A program made the translations under genes and the position numbers. DNA of 64,000 nt from Gnetum montanum (taxonomy: Eukaryota > Streptophyta > Gnetopsida > Gnetales > Gnetaceae), in contig MNCI01038363.1 of the NCBI GenBank assembly GCA_015680685.1, positions 1 through 64,000 of the forward strand, written 5' to 3'. The notes under the pieces were generated by a model. That model searched no databases, had not been told where the DNA came from, and saw only the letters and a list, made by a program, of their open reading frames with translations. Shown piece by piece: positions 45,930 to 58,200 of this stretch. Within the stretch, counting starts at the first letter, position 1. Each line of letters begins with the position of its first letter.

Positions 45930-48900
45930 GGCTTGCTTGTTGATTATTATTACCTACATGTAGTATTATTTTAGATAGGAATGATTAATTGGATTGGCCA
46001 ACTCATTTCCATCCATGTCTGCTATCTGGTAGGGCTTGTTGTTGTAGGCCTTAGGAACTAAGAAAGACCCTTCCTAGTTGGCTAAGAATTTATTTGCATG
46101 TTTGCAGATAGCCATAAGAACCAAGTCTTCTTTCTTGATTTTACATTTTCTAAGGTTATGATGATGTTTTTGATTTTGCCTCTTCTAGTAGCACTCGATA
46201 TGAGCAAGCATTTGCACACACTACTCCTCCACCAAGTCTAGGTTCATGGTTTACAATCCTTTGTTCTGTTTGTTGTTGATGAAATCAGATAGCATCAATT
46301 GGAGTGATGGTACCTAAAATTCAAGAGATAAAACTACTTCAAAACCATAAACAAGGCTATATAAGATTATGCCTATCATAGTACGATATGTGGTTCAGTA
46401 GGTCCAAAGTACATGGACAAGTTGCTCATGCCACTTGTGCTTATTATTGTTTAGTATTTTCTTAAGAAAGTTGATGATGCCCTTGTTGCTTGCTTTAGCT
46501 TGTCCATTGGCTTAAGGATAATAAGATGATAAGAAAGAGTGCTTAATGCCTAGGTCATGATAGAATTTTTTTATTTCTTGGCTAGTAAACTATGGTCCAT
46601 TATCTATGAATATTGTCATAGGTATACCAAAATGAGCTACTATGTTTTCCAAGATGAATCTATAGACTTGTTTAGATGTAGTCTTCCTTAGGGGAATAGC
46701 CTCAACCCACTTGGTAAAGTATTCTATTGCAATGATGATGAAGCTGTGCCCTATGGAAGACTTAGGTGTTACAGGTCAAATGATATCCAACCCTCATTTT
46801 TGAAATGACTAAGTGATCTAAGTAGTGGGTAACTCACGTAGCAGTATGTGTATGAGATTGCTATGTCGTTAGCATATATCATAAGTTTTAACCTTCTACA
46901 GTCACTCATTTTTTATATAAGGCCAATAATAACCTAACTATCTAATCTTAGTAATCATAACTCTAGGTCCTATATGTCCTCCACAAATACTCTCATGAAC
47001 TTGCTCAAGGACTATTCTAACTTCAGCTCTATCCAAGCACTTTAATAATACACCATTGTAGGACTATCAACATAATGTGTTATCGCCTACTATGACATAC
47101 TATTTTGATTGTTTATGTACAATGTCCTTTTGAGTAGTAGTCAAGCCTTATGAAGATTCTTCATGGGTAAGGCAAAACTTGATATTGTTGTACTACTCCT
47201 TTATAGGGGTAGTATGAAGTATAGCCATAAGGTTATCCTTAGTGTTCTATGTGATGGAGATAGCACAATCCATGGTCAATGTGGGTAGCTTACTAAACAC
47301 ATCTAATGTCACACTAAGGGTTAGTGTTGCAATGGCATCCACTATAGCATTTTCATTTTGGGGTATGTGTTGGATATCAACATCTATAAATTGTTGTAAT
47401 AGTTATTTCCCTAAGTCACAGTAAGGTTGTAAATGTTTGGCTTTGCATGCATAAAACTCAATTACTTGGTTAACCACAAGTTGTGAATCATCCTTGATCA
47501 TTAATTGCTTTATTCCTATGTTATGAGCTACCATCATTCCTATAATTAAACCCTCATACTTTGCTATGTTTTTGGTACATGGAAACTCAAAACAATAAGA
47601 GAAGGATTGCATTTCATTAGATGGGAATGTTATGATGACAGTAGCATTGGCCACATGGCTAGTTGAAGATCTATCCAAGTGCATGATTTCCTCATAATCC
47701 TTGAGCACTTGGCTAATGGTGTTAACATGCTCATTAGGAAACTCAAGGTCTATAGTTGCTTGGTCATCAACAAGTGAAATAGTAAGTTGTATAGCTATGG
47801 CTTGACCTTTCATTGAGGATTAAGAAACATAATGAAGGTCAAACTCCACTGTAATGGCTTTCCATTAAGTTACATGGCTACTCTCATAAACATTGGTCAT
47901 TATGGATCTAAGTTTGTAGTCTTTGCAAATGACATTGACCTAGATTCTCAAGAGCTAGTGTCTCCACTTCTTTAGTGAGAAGACTAGTGTTAAACAATAC
48001 TTCTCTACCTCAGTGTACTAGGTCTCATGAGCAACCAATCCATGGCTAAGGTAGTACAATGACATTTCTACTTCATCATCACATTTCTAATAGAGTAGAG
48101 AGGCAATGGACATGTCATAGATGGTAAGGTAAATACAAAATGGTTTACCCTCTTGTAGAGGATAGACTATCGACACTTGTGCTAACTCTTTGCTTAAGGT
48201 TTTTAAAGGCTTCTTGGCATTGAGCCGTTCACTCATAGTGAACTCCTTTCTTAAGAAATTTTTGCATGGGTTGTCATTTATCCATAAGCTTGGTGATGAA
48301 GCTACGAATAAATTGTAATCTACCTTGCAATCCTTAGAGCTCCTTAAGGTTAGTTGGCATTACCAGATTGGAGATGGTCTTTAGCTTATTAAGATAGACA
48401 TGTATCCTTGCTTCCAATACAACAAAGCCAAGAATCTTACCAATTTTGACATCAAAGACACACTTATTAGGACTAAGTTTGAGTTTGAAATTAATACATC
48501 ATTTAAGCACAAGGTCTAGGTCATTAGCATGGTCATTGATCATTTTGGACTTAACAACTATATCACCTACGTAATCATTGAGAAATCGTAACATGTAGTT
48601 ACTAAAGATATATGTCATGGCTCTCTAATAGGTTACCCTAATGTTCATAAGGCCAAAGGACATCATTTTATAGAAAAGGTATTCCAAGGGGTCATGAAGG
48701 TCATACTCAGTTGGTTCTCTAGGTTGATCCTAATTTGGTTGTATCCTGAAAACCCATCCATAAAGGATAATAAGGCATGTCTAGCTGTAGTATCAATGAG
48801 TTGATCAATATTAGGCAAAGGAAAATCATCCTTGATTGTTTCCTTATTTAGATCTTAGAAATTTATGTAAATATTGATAATAACATTTTTCTTAGGGACT

Positions 48901-49200
48901 AATACTATGTTGGATACCCATTCTACCTAGTCAACAACTTTGATGAAACTAGCTTGGTATAGCTTTATGATCTCATCACGAACTACTAGGGCCATATTAG
49001 TCTAATCTTATGCATGTTTTTCTTAATTGGTCTAATGCTAGGATCTAGTATGATGTTATTTTGGACTAATTATGGGTTTAGACCTAGCATATCGTCATAT
49101 GACTAGGCAAAGGCCTTGATGTTGTTTTGTAGAACCTTGGTGATGTCTTGAGCTTGATGAGGTTCTAGTGATGAACCTAGTTTAAGGGTTCTCTCCTTAC
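45930..49200 (-). pseudogene. Ty3/gypsy element D pol: RT, RNase H, integrase
   Basis: The best-covered gypsy pol of the window, read right to left. SYDDMLGLNP lies near 49,110. RT follows with VPKKNVIINIYI, LNKETIKDDFPLPNIDQL and LLSFMDGFSGYNQI near 48,800, and a catalytic box at 48,562-48,573 reading YVGD. Next is RNase H at 47,403-47,813 with CTKNIAKYEGLIIGMMVA and KDDSQLVVNQV. Integrase (46,850-46,250) has EYFTKWVEAIPL, IDNGP then stop then FTS, and PKANGQAKASNKGI. An integrase C-terminal EGSFLVPKAYNNKPYQIADMDG block near 46,080-46,010 closes it. The SYDDM-G-xxP and WVEAIPL wording is of the Athila/Tat side rather than the chromovirus side (inference). Stops often replace Q or R codons. 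Confidence 0.88.
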
Positions 49201-49960
49201 CACTATGTGTTGTGACAAGAACATCAACCAAAGAGTCTTTAGTAATGTCACTAGCCTCAAGGTCAAGGGCTTTAACTAGGTTTTTAGGTCACTCTAGAGG
49301 TTTCTCATTTGAGACTAAAGCTTTAGACAATCAAGATCGATACATCATTCAACATCATCATGAGGCTCACTCAGGCTTAAAGGCATGAAAATTTTCTTCC
49401 AAGTATTTGTAATCTAATCTTGCACTTCAACCATAAGCACATTAAGTAACACTCAAGTAAACATGAGTAAACAATGCCAAAATGTTATAAAATTATGCAA
49501 ATAAATGCTATTCTAATGTCAAACACAATGTAAGCAAGGTTATATAAGGTCATGAGGAGATAAAAATAATCAAACCAAATAAAAAAAGGCCAAATCAGGT
49601 CCACAAGATCCAAACAAGAGGAAGTATGGGAAATCAGGCTAAAATGGTCAAAAAAGGCCATGATTTTGCTAGCTTTAGGCCTTGGTAGGCCATGGCTACA
49701 TGGTGTCAAATGGTGGCAGGGAAGGAAACTCCACCATCCAACACTAGTCCAAGGATAAATAGAGGCTAATAGGATCATAATAAAACAAATAAAGAAAACA
49801 TAAGGTTGTGCAAAAGGTCATACTAGGTCAATAAGATCAACAATGTAAAACAAGTCAAAAGTCATGAAACAAGGTTCAATCAAGCAAAATAGTTTGGTAG
49901 AATTTGGCTAATATTGGTCAAATTAGGTAGCTTTTTCTAGTTTTAGGTCTTAGAGGGCCA
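49200..49960. other. No gene; sequence upstream of D pol
   Basis: Apart from the last trace of the pol linker (KLGSSLEPHQAQDI at about 49,190-49,145, minus), no domain is recognisable. Two isolated copies of the GGCC...GGCCATGG unit occur here. A 97-codon frame at 49,485-49,778 is not recognisable. Confidence 0.5.
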
Positions 49961-52762
49961 TGGTATGGGGCTACAAGATTTTTGAGAGAGTTTGGGCACA
50001 TGAGAAGGTCATTATATAGCTATTTTGGAGCAAAATTAGCACCTTTTGTTGTGACTACATTGGGACCTACGAGTGATTACACTAGCCTAGTGTATTCTTA
50101 CCTTCAACATATTTGACATTTAGAGGTAGTTTCCTAGTGTTGGTATGATGATTTTCAAGTTTTTGATGGTATAAATAGCTAGTGCAATTCGTAGGTATTA
50201 AAGATTGGCAAGGTTTGGCACCATTTTGGCTCCTAAGAAGGTTGAAAATCTTAATTCTATGGGAGACTACATTAGGCTAATAGGCCCTAGTGTAGTCATG
50301 AGGAATGACTAAGTTTGTATGATTTTCAAGGTTCAAATAGAGTGAAATTTGCAATTGGAAGTCATAGGGACAAGGTTTCAGTCATTGTGGATTAATTTTG
50401 GATCATTCTGAGCTACTTACTATTGGTTTTTGATGTCACATTTTCCCTCGCAACTAGGACTACATTGGTCCAACATAGTCACCAGTTTCCTTAGTGTAGT
50501 CTTACATGGAAAATGGATTTTGGTGAGTTTTGAAGCTTGCTTAATGCTCCTAATTGGTTTCTAGGATCACTAGTATTTCCGATTAGGGTTTTGCACAAAA
50601 CGTATTAGTTTTCATGCCTATTTGAGCCTTGGATGGCCAAATACCATGAGACTATGCTCAGCATGAAATTCCCAACATAGTCAAGGATTCTAGATGGGAA
50701 AAAGTTGAAAATAATGAACTTTGGCTTATTTCCCAAGGTTCAAGGTTCTAGACATGCTTCAATAGGGTTTAGGGTCTTTCTCGGAGTTGATTTGGATAAT
50801 TTTTTTAGCTATTTTGGTTGTTTTGGAGTGGACTACACTAGGCCTAGGTAGTGACTACACTATCCTAGTGTAGTCTAGGTCTTCTCTACCATAGTTACAT
50901 TTCAAAAGTTGAAGAAACTAAGTTTTACTATTGAAATTAACTCTATTAGTATTTCATGACTTCCAAAAAAATAGTTTTGAGTTATTTTTTGTAATTTTTT
51001 CAGTGGTTTAGGTGGACTACAGTAGGCCTAGATGAGAACTATGCTTGTCCAATGTAGTCTTAGTATCCTTCAATGTAGCCTAGACATCCATGGTTAGAAA
51101 TGTCTTTAAAATGCATTTAATGAAAAAAAAAGCTCTAGTGAGGCTTCAGGGTTCATTGAAGGTGGATTTATTATCTTTTTTTTTATCAATTATGGACAAC
51201 TAGAAATGGACTACACTAGGGTTTGAGAGGAACTATGCTACAATCTTTCTTTAGCATAGTCAAATTGGAAAGAATGAAAAATTTGGTTTTAATGCCAAAT
51301 ATGACTTCAGTGGATCCTAGAACTATCAAAAGTGCATATTAAGTTATTTTCATGAATTTTTAAGTTCATGTGGACTACCCTAGGCCTAGAGAGGAACTAC
51401 ACTAGCCTAGCATAGTCCCAACTTTCCCCAACATAGTCTAGTCTTTGAAGATAAAAAATGATGAAAAAAGGTGGGTTTCATGGCTAGACAAGATTTGGTT
51501 GTGTGCTAGGCTTGATCAATAGTGGATTTTGTGTTTGTATGATGAACCTTAGATAGTTTGATATGGACTACACTAGGGTTTGAGAGGGACTATGTTGGTC
51601 CAACATAGTCTTAGTTCCTCCTCAATGTAGTCAAGATTTGAGGATCTAAAAATGATGAATTTTAGCTCAGAGTCAAGGTCTAAGTATGTTGTTGTATCTT
51701 GAAAAATTTTTGTAGTCAAAAGAGGTGGTTTCTTGGTTGGTTTTGACTTAGTTTGGAGTTCATGATGTTGACTACACTAGGCTTGGGATGGGACTATGTT
51801 GGCTCAGCATAGTCCATGTTTGGGATGGTTGATAGGAGTTTTCAAGATCAAAAAAGGTGTCCAAAAGGCCCAAAGGCTTACCAATGGTGAATTCAGGTCA
51901 TTTTCGGCAATTTTGGTTAGTTTTATATGGACTATGCTAGCCCAGCATAGTCCCAATCTTACCTTCATGTAGTGGTGGTGGTAAAAAATGATTAAAAATG
52001 AAAGTTTTGAAGTCAAATAGGCTTGGGAAATGCTTTTATGGTTTTGTCTATAGTATTTCTAGGCATTTGGAATAATTTTCAAATAATGTTTGATGGGCTA
52101 CACTAAGTCCTAGCTAGGACTACATTGGTGCAACATAGTCCTTTCATCTCTCTAGGGTAGTGCAAGTTAGAAAGATCAAAAGTTGAAAAATTGTAGGTTC
52201 TATGATAAGGGAGCATCAAATGGCATTTGAAGATTTTGAGATGTTGATTTGAGTGATTTTTGGGTGGATCTAGCCAACTTTGGATGGACTACATTGGGCT
52301 TAGGCAAGGACTATGTTGGCCAAGCATATTCCTCCTCTTCCTTCAACGTAGTCATGATGGTAGGTTTAAAAATGGTGGAAAAACATAGGTTTTATGTTAG
52401 AAAAGATTAATTGGGGTTCCAGGATTTTTCGAGGTCAATTTACATTGTTTTTTCAATTGATTTTGTCAATTTTATATGGACCACACTAGGCTTAGGTAGG
52501 GAGTACACTAGCTTAGCATAGTCCTCCTCACCCCTCAGCATAGTCATGGTAGAAGGTGTTAGAAGTAAGATTTTATGGTCATATAATCTAAAACTAGGGT
52601 TTTTGAGTTTTCTAGTGTTAATTTGCATTTTTTTTAGTATTCTTTTTAACAATTTTTATGAAACTAATTTGAGCCTTGGGCAAAGGTTACACTAGCCTAG
52701 GGTAGTCCCAACTGTAATCCAATGTAGTCAAGGTTTCAAGATGAAAAGTGGAAAAAGTGTAA
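49960..52762. repeat. Satellite-like array, left part
   Basis: Tandem degenerate units, each opening with a TGGACTACACTAGGCCTAG-like word, then GGACTACACTAGCCTAGCATAGTCC-like dyad text and a trailing CCTCAACATAGTCA word. Unit starts read from the sequence lie at about 50,831, 51,014, 51,208, 51,373, 51,566, 51,769, 51,929, 52,094, 52,286, 52,478 and 52,663, so most periods are 160-205 bp. Weaker units occur at about 50,065, 50,265, 50,455 and 50,650. Between cores, units share AT-rich text (AAAAATGATGAAAAA-like, then TTTTTGG). The array continues after element E. Confidence 0.8.
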
Positions 52763-52767
52763 AGGTT

Positions 52768-53837
52768 TATGGATTTTTGAACTTAGAATGGGGGAAGATG
52801 AATACATTTTCCAAATTTAATACTCTTTGAATAAAGCACACACACCAAATTTAATGTGATTCCTCAACATGGGTAGTCCATACTCAAAAGGTAGTTTGCA
52901 ATCATACCTCCAAACTTTGTTACTCTCAAATGTGGTTTCAAGGGTACCATGCCCTATACAAGCACTAAGCTCTACTCTAGAGTGATTTGATGCTATGAAT
53001 CCACTCAATCCCATAAGGTCTTAAAAAGCTTAGTATGTGGTGTTCAAGATCCCACAACCTTTAAAATTTTGAGCTCCACTTTTGAGTCTTGTGATGCTAC
53101 ACCAACACTCAATTCCATAGGATCCTGACAAGCTCAAGGAAGATGCCTTCCTGCAAGAAGCACATCAACCCCATAGGGAATCAAGGGAGAATAATAATTA
53201 CAAGGGATGAATGCAACTTAGTTTGCTAATCTTTTTACTTTGAGATAAAACACACTTTACAATAGATAGAGGATAATACAATAAGAAGCAACAGTGATTA
53301 CAATGATTGTCAAATAATTACACACTAATTATATAAAAGCTTGCACATTTCCCAATGAGAATGATGTCTTCTTATAGTCACCATGTTTTCATATCCATAT
53401 TAGAATTCATGAAATGGCTAGCTAAGCTTCATGGAAGACATCTTCTTCATGTCTGAGACATCTTTCTGCATTTGGTCTTCATTTTGTGAAAACGTCTTTG
53501 TTTGGTGAAATACATGTTTCTAAAACTAGCCTTCATTCTATGAAGATGTCTTTGTCTAGGAAAGATGTCTTTACCTTATGAAGGATTTTTTCTATTTTTC
53601 AAATATGTCTTTACCTATGCTACCTTCAAATCCACCAAGACATCTACTATTTCCCGAAGACATCTTTCTTCATCTTCATTTGTCCTTTGAAATCTTCATT
53701 TCTTGTTCATCAAACTTCTATAAAAATTCTAGTCTTGATTCAAGTTTTCTTGTCCTACATACACAATAATCACACAACCATAGGAACTTTCATGTTCTGC
53801 ATTTTTCTTAACATTTTCACATACCAAAAGATCCATA
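52768..53837 (-). repeat. Element E 3' LTR (1,070 bp)
   Basis: On the plus strand it starts TATGGATTTTTGAACTTAG (TG mutated to TA) and ends ATCCATA. Motif-rich U3 lies at 53,430-53,680, with a TATA-like CTATAAGAAG near 53,367-53,376 on the minus strand. The polypurine tract complement ATCTCCCCCCTTTTTGG occupies 53,838-53,854. Confidence 0.88.
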
Positions 53838-54229
53838 ATCTCCCCCCTTTTTGGTAATGTCCAAAACGTTAGAAAATAGGTTACTCTTGCCCTAATACAT
53901 GACACTATATAAGCTACTTCTCCCCCCTTTTTTTACATAGCCAAAATGGTGAAAGCATATAACTAAAGTGCATATAATATACCAAGTAAACCATTAAGAC
54001 ATATAAATTTCAATGGTAGCTAGGGATAAGGATAAGCATGGAGGTTTGATAGTATGTGAAACAATGCAAATGCAAAAGCAAAGAGTAAAGGTATACAATG
54101 ATAACAAGGAAAGAAAACATCATTTGTCCACAATTCATCTGCAAACTATTACATATAGAACTATCCATAATCACAACTATCCATAATTGTCATATCACAT
54201 ATGTGTAAAGGCCCAAAATGACATATGTG

Positions 54230-55900
54230 AAAACTAAAAATATCTCCTTTTTGAGCATCAATAAAACGAGAAAGAAAAAACCACCCAAGATCCCAATCAC
54301 TAACCTTGGTCACATCCTCAAACTCTAAATCCTCTATTGCTCTAGATGGATGAGAAGTCTCCTCTTCAGCATCATTATTGCTAGTGTTGGGAAGGCTCAA
54401 TCTTTGTGTATCCTTATCAAAGGACTTAACTTGCTACACAGGAGCCTACCTAGGATGAAGCTTTACTTGAAATTGAGAGGATGTTGATGTAGTTGATGAA
54501 GCTAGAGGCTACTATACTAGTACCCATTAGGACATGGTTCCAAAGATGCTCTTCATAGCCCATTGTTGAAAATAGCTAGGAAAATCAATAGAGGAAGGAG
54601 CAAGAGGTACTAGATCATGATGCTTTTGCTACTACATGGAAGCATGATGCTTCCTCTAGACACCAGCTAGGGGTGCCTCTAGCTCTGAATCTGACTCCAT
54701 CCTTAATACATATGTACGTGAAGGTTTAGCTACTGAAGAATGCCTCAACTGAGTAGGTACATCCTCCTCATTGTCAAAAATAGAAGGAGTAGTACACTTC
54801 TGAAACATTTGCCTATTAGAGGAAGGTGGAATCCTTACTACATCCAAGCTCCTACACAAGTAAGAGAGGTTCCTACCATTTTCCCAATGACTTGTGCAAA
54901 GGGTTAGAGAATCTTCTTCAGTGACAAACTAATTTGAGCATTAGTGTATTTTGATCTTTTTAACTTTGGAGATGCTTCCTTCTTTTGTTTCGAAGGTCTG
55001 GTGCTTAGTCCTGCTTTTGCTACATGGGAACTACTCCTCTTCTCAATGTACTCACTAAGACTCCTCTTATCTTTAAGAAAAGGTAACTTTAAAATAGGTA
55101 TACCTCTTTTTCAAATCAATAGGTTGATGAGGTAGGGGTTCCCAAGGATTCTCTCCTCGGCATAGAGACTTAAAATATCATAGTAGAGAATATGTCCTAG
55201 ATCCAATGGAAAAATTGTAAGAATACAATAGAGAAAAAAAACCTAGAGTGGTAGTAGATAACTATAACTACCTTTTCTCATGATAATGTTTTAAAAAAAT
55301 AATAAGAGATAGGGTGGAGGCATCAAGAGTCATCTTGCTTCTCTTAATATGGCCCTTGTTAAAAGACATGTCTCTACCAAACAAGACATCATAGAATTCA
55401 TCATGTCCTATGGGCATTATACCATTTTTGTAAATTTCATGCATGGTATCAATGGTTACTTGGAAGACATCGAGACTAGAAATACCCAAAATTGCATTTG
55501 CAACTGAAGGAGAGACCTCAACAATAGTTCCTCAAGCCATTGATGTGAATGCCACAACAATAGCATTAGAAACAATGATATTATAATAAAACTCTCTAAT
55601 TAGCATCTTAGGAACTAAGAAATTCATTGTAATGAAAGTATTCTAGTCCGAAAGGTTAAAATAATCTAGTAGGGCTTGCTATCTGTGAGCTATAAAAGCA
55701 AGAGAACATTAAGAAATAATGGTAGTGGTCTGAGCTACCTAAAACTTGTACTATGTACTCTTACTATGAAACTAGGACATGTAAGAAGGGGTTGCACTAC
55801 TAGAATTTTCTTTTGAACACTTCTTGGGTGGTTGTCTAGATGTTTCTATCGTCTTGTGAGTCATATTTGACAAAATTGTTGTAAATTATGGAGCCCTAGT
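54230..55900 (-). pseudogene. ORF2 of element E (plant-transposon-protein-like)
   Basis: The minus strand starts near 55,900 with a TTRAP word, then SNMTHKTIETSRQ, PKKCSKENSSS and FLVPKMLIREFYYNI near 55,630-55,580. The 55,268-55,489 part reads LDVFQVTIDTMHEIY and IMPIGHDEFYDVLF. Near 55,190-55,040 come LGHILYYDILSLYAEERILG and SLSEYIEKRS. The acidic end NTSNNDAEEETSHPS lies at about 54,395-54,350. Length and motif order equal those of B and C. It has stops (for example after FTSMA) and frameshifts, so it is not expressed as one protein. Confidence 0.6.
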
Positions 55901-55951
55901 TGTCTCTATGTGGTGGATCAGAAGGAATACAAAAAAAATTGGAGGTTTTGT

Positions 55952-56150
55952 CTTTTATAGAAGTGGAAAAGGAGGGCTTCAAATGAAAAACAAGATGTCT
56001 TTTATAGAAGAAAGATTTCTTTCCCACATTTAAAATTCATAGTAGATGTCTTTCCCATGAAGCACAAAACTTTAGAGAGATTTCTTTATTTATTAGAAGA
56101 CACCTTTTGAGAGATGTCTTTCATATTTGAAATACACCTTTTTCAAACTA
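55952..56150 (-). promoter_or_regulatory. Internal motif array and TATA of element E
   Basis: AGATGTCT-type motifs (AAGATGTCT near 55,994, TAGATGTCT near 56,043, GAGATGTCT near 56,114 and decayed GATTTCT forms) lie upstream on the minus strand. They are followed by CTATAAAAG at 55,952-55,960, close to ORF2. The position equals that in B and C. Confidence 0.55.
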
Positions 56151-56274
56151 AGGATGGGATTGGGAAATGCTACCAATGGACTATAATCTTAATCTTAATG
56201 AAAAGCTTGTAAAAACAAAAGAAAACTTACCTCTAGTTACTTACTATATTATCAAAGAGTAATGGTGTTTAGAG

Positions 56275-58080
56275 GGCTAGAGAATGAGTTTCCACTTTTG
56301 AGGATTCTCTCTTTGAATGAACTTCTTGAATGTCCAAAGCTTGGCTTCCTCTTATGAATTTGTTGCTGAGGGTGTCCTGATTTCCATGTTTATGCCATTT
56401 AATCATTCATTCCTTTCTAATTACTTTTGTCTTTTGAGTTGACATTTGGTTTTCCCTATGATCCTACACAAAATCCTTTCTTGGTGCACTTTGATAGGAC
56501 CAAGGATTCCTATGATATGACCAATTATTTATATGATAATATTTAATATTACAATCCCATTGTTTATGTCCTAACTTGTGGCAATACTAACAAATAATTA
56601 TCCTATGGTAGTATGAGCAATTAGAATAATCAAACCTTTTAAGACCTTTTTGAGATATGGGTGCTTCCTCTAATTTTGATGTGCTAGCATTTTATTTTGG
56701 AGGATCGTTTGATTTGGATGTGTTTGTAGATGATGATTGCTCTTGAGTATAGCATCCTAGTTCACTCTTATCATGTGGACTACTTCCTTATCTTAGGACC
56801 ATTCAAAGGGATTCCTTTCCCTTTGCCAATCTCTCATTTATTAATTTGATGTTTGAAACTTCTCCTTTAGCTTGTTTTAAAGATGAGGTTAGCTTTTCAT
56901 GCTTAGCCCTTAGGTCTAAGAGTTGTTTAGTAAGATCAGAAATAGGAAAATTTAACATGATACTTCCTAATCTTTGGACTTGACTTGTTTATTTAACTTA
57001 GTGCAAATACTTTTAAATGATAGAAGTTCATTACATAAAAGATCAAACCTTTCATCATTGTTAAGATCATCACTTGATGAATCATCATCATCATCATCAC
57101 TGAAGGCCATGCAGATGAGATAAGAATTTTTTACATCATCCTCCACCTCTTCTTCAATCTGCTCCCCATCATTCCAACTTGTAAAGAAGCTCGCCTTTTT
57201 TACTGCTTTAGTGGACTTGTTCTTGGTCTACAACCTATTATTATTAGGACATCCATAGGCCATATAGACCCTTCCTTCACAAACCCAACATTCCATAGAA
57301 GAGAGATCTAAATTATAATTTAAAAACTTCTTACCTCTTTCTTTACCTTTGAACTAATTGAATCTTTATTGATATGTTCCTTTTTTTCTCCTTGTTATCA
57401 ATCATTGTAGCTTCCTAGTGAGAAATACAATCTCATATTCATTGCCCTCATCATGCTCATTGAGCTCCTTATCCTTGAAGATAGTCTTCAAGGAAATAGG
57501 TATTTTTTGGATAGCTCCTTCACTTATGAGATTAATTTTATAAGCAATGGCAACAATTTGAAGCTCTTCAAATTTTAGAGTTAAGAAGTCTATGATTTCT
57601 TCCATGGCTATGACCTTGATTATGAACTCCGATTGAAGAGTTTTGATCATTTTAATGATTACATCACTTTTGGGCAAGTATTTACTAGTATGTCTAATGG
57701 CTATAATAATATCATTAGCTCTAGAGAAGTAATATTTTATCTTTTTACATTCTCTTATTTTTAGCTAATCTCATTCACTTTGCAAGCCCAACAGTTTAGA
57801 TTGCTTAACAATAGAGGTACCTTCTTATGTAGCTTCTAGAATTTTCCAAATTTCTTTAGCTATTTTACATCTTGTTACTCTATTAAATTAATATTTATTC
57901 AAAGCATAATATAAACAATTCTTTGCTCTAGAATCAAACATGAACTTATTTTTCTCCTCTTGTGTCCATTTATTATAAGGCCTGATGATGCTGGTGGAGC
58001 TATTGACAAGTGGAGTGTAGCCTTCAACGATTGACTCCCATACTTCAAACTCCATCGATTTGAAGAACCCTTGCATTCTA
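56275..58080 (-). pseudogene. Element E gag with CCHC knuckles
   Basis: The N-terminal MQGFFKSMEFEVWESIVEGY and KWTQEEKNKFMFDSRAKN at 57,888-58,076 match the copia gag N-terminal domain well. At 57,402-57,677 FLTLKFEELQ, then AYKINLISEG, matches C. A first knuckle lies near 57,295-57,250 (CWVCEGR...), and a second near 56,600-56,560 (YCHKLGHKQWDC-like text in C and here). The reading ends KWKLIL-stop at about 56,275, the same end as C. Confidence 0.8.
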
Positions 58081-58185
58081 TCTTTCCAATAGATGAATTT
58101 TAATTCTTCAAAAATGGATGGCTTTGTGTAAGATGTTCCCTCTATTGTTCACTCTTAAAGTTGATGATGAAAAAGAATAGTACTA

Positions 58186-58198
58186 GGCTCTAATACCA
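58186..58198 (-). promoter_or_regulatory. Element E primer-binding site
   Basis: On the minus strand TGGTATTAGAGCC follows the 5' LTR after a 2-base spacer, a one-mismatch initiator tRNA-Met complement. Confidence 0.85.
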
Positions 58199-58200
58199 CT

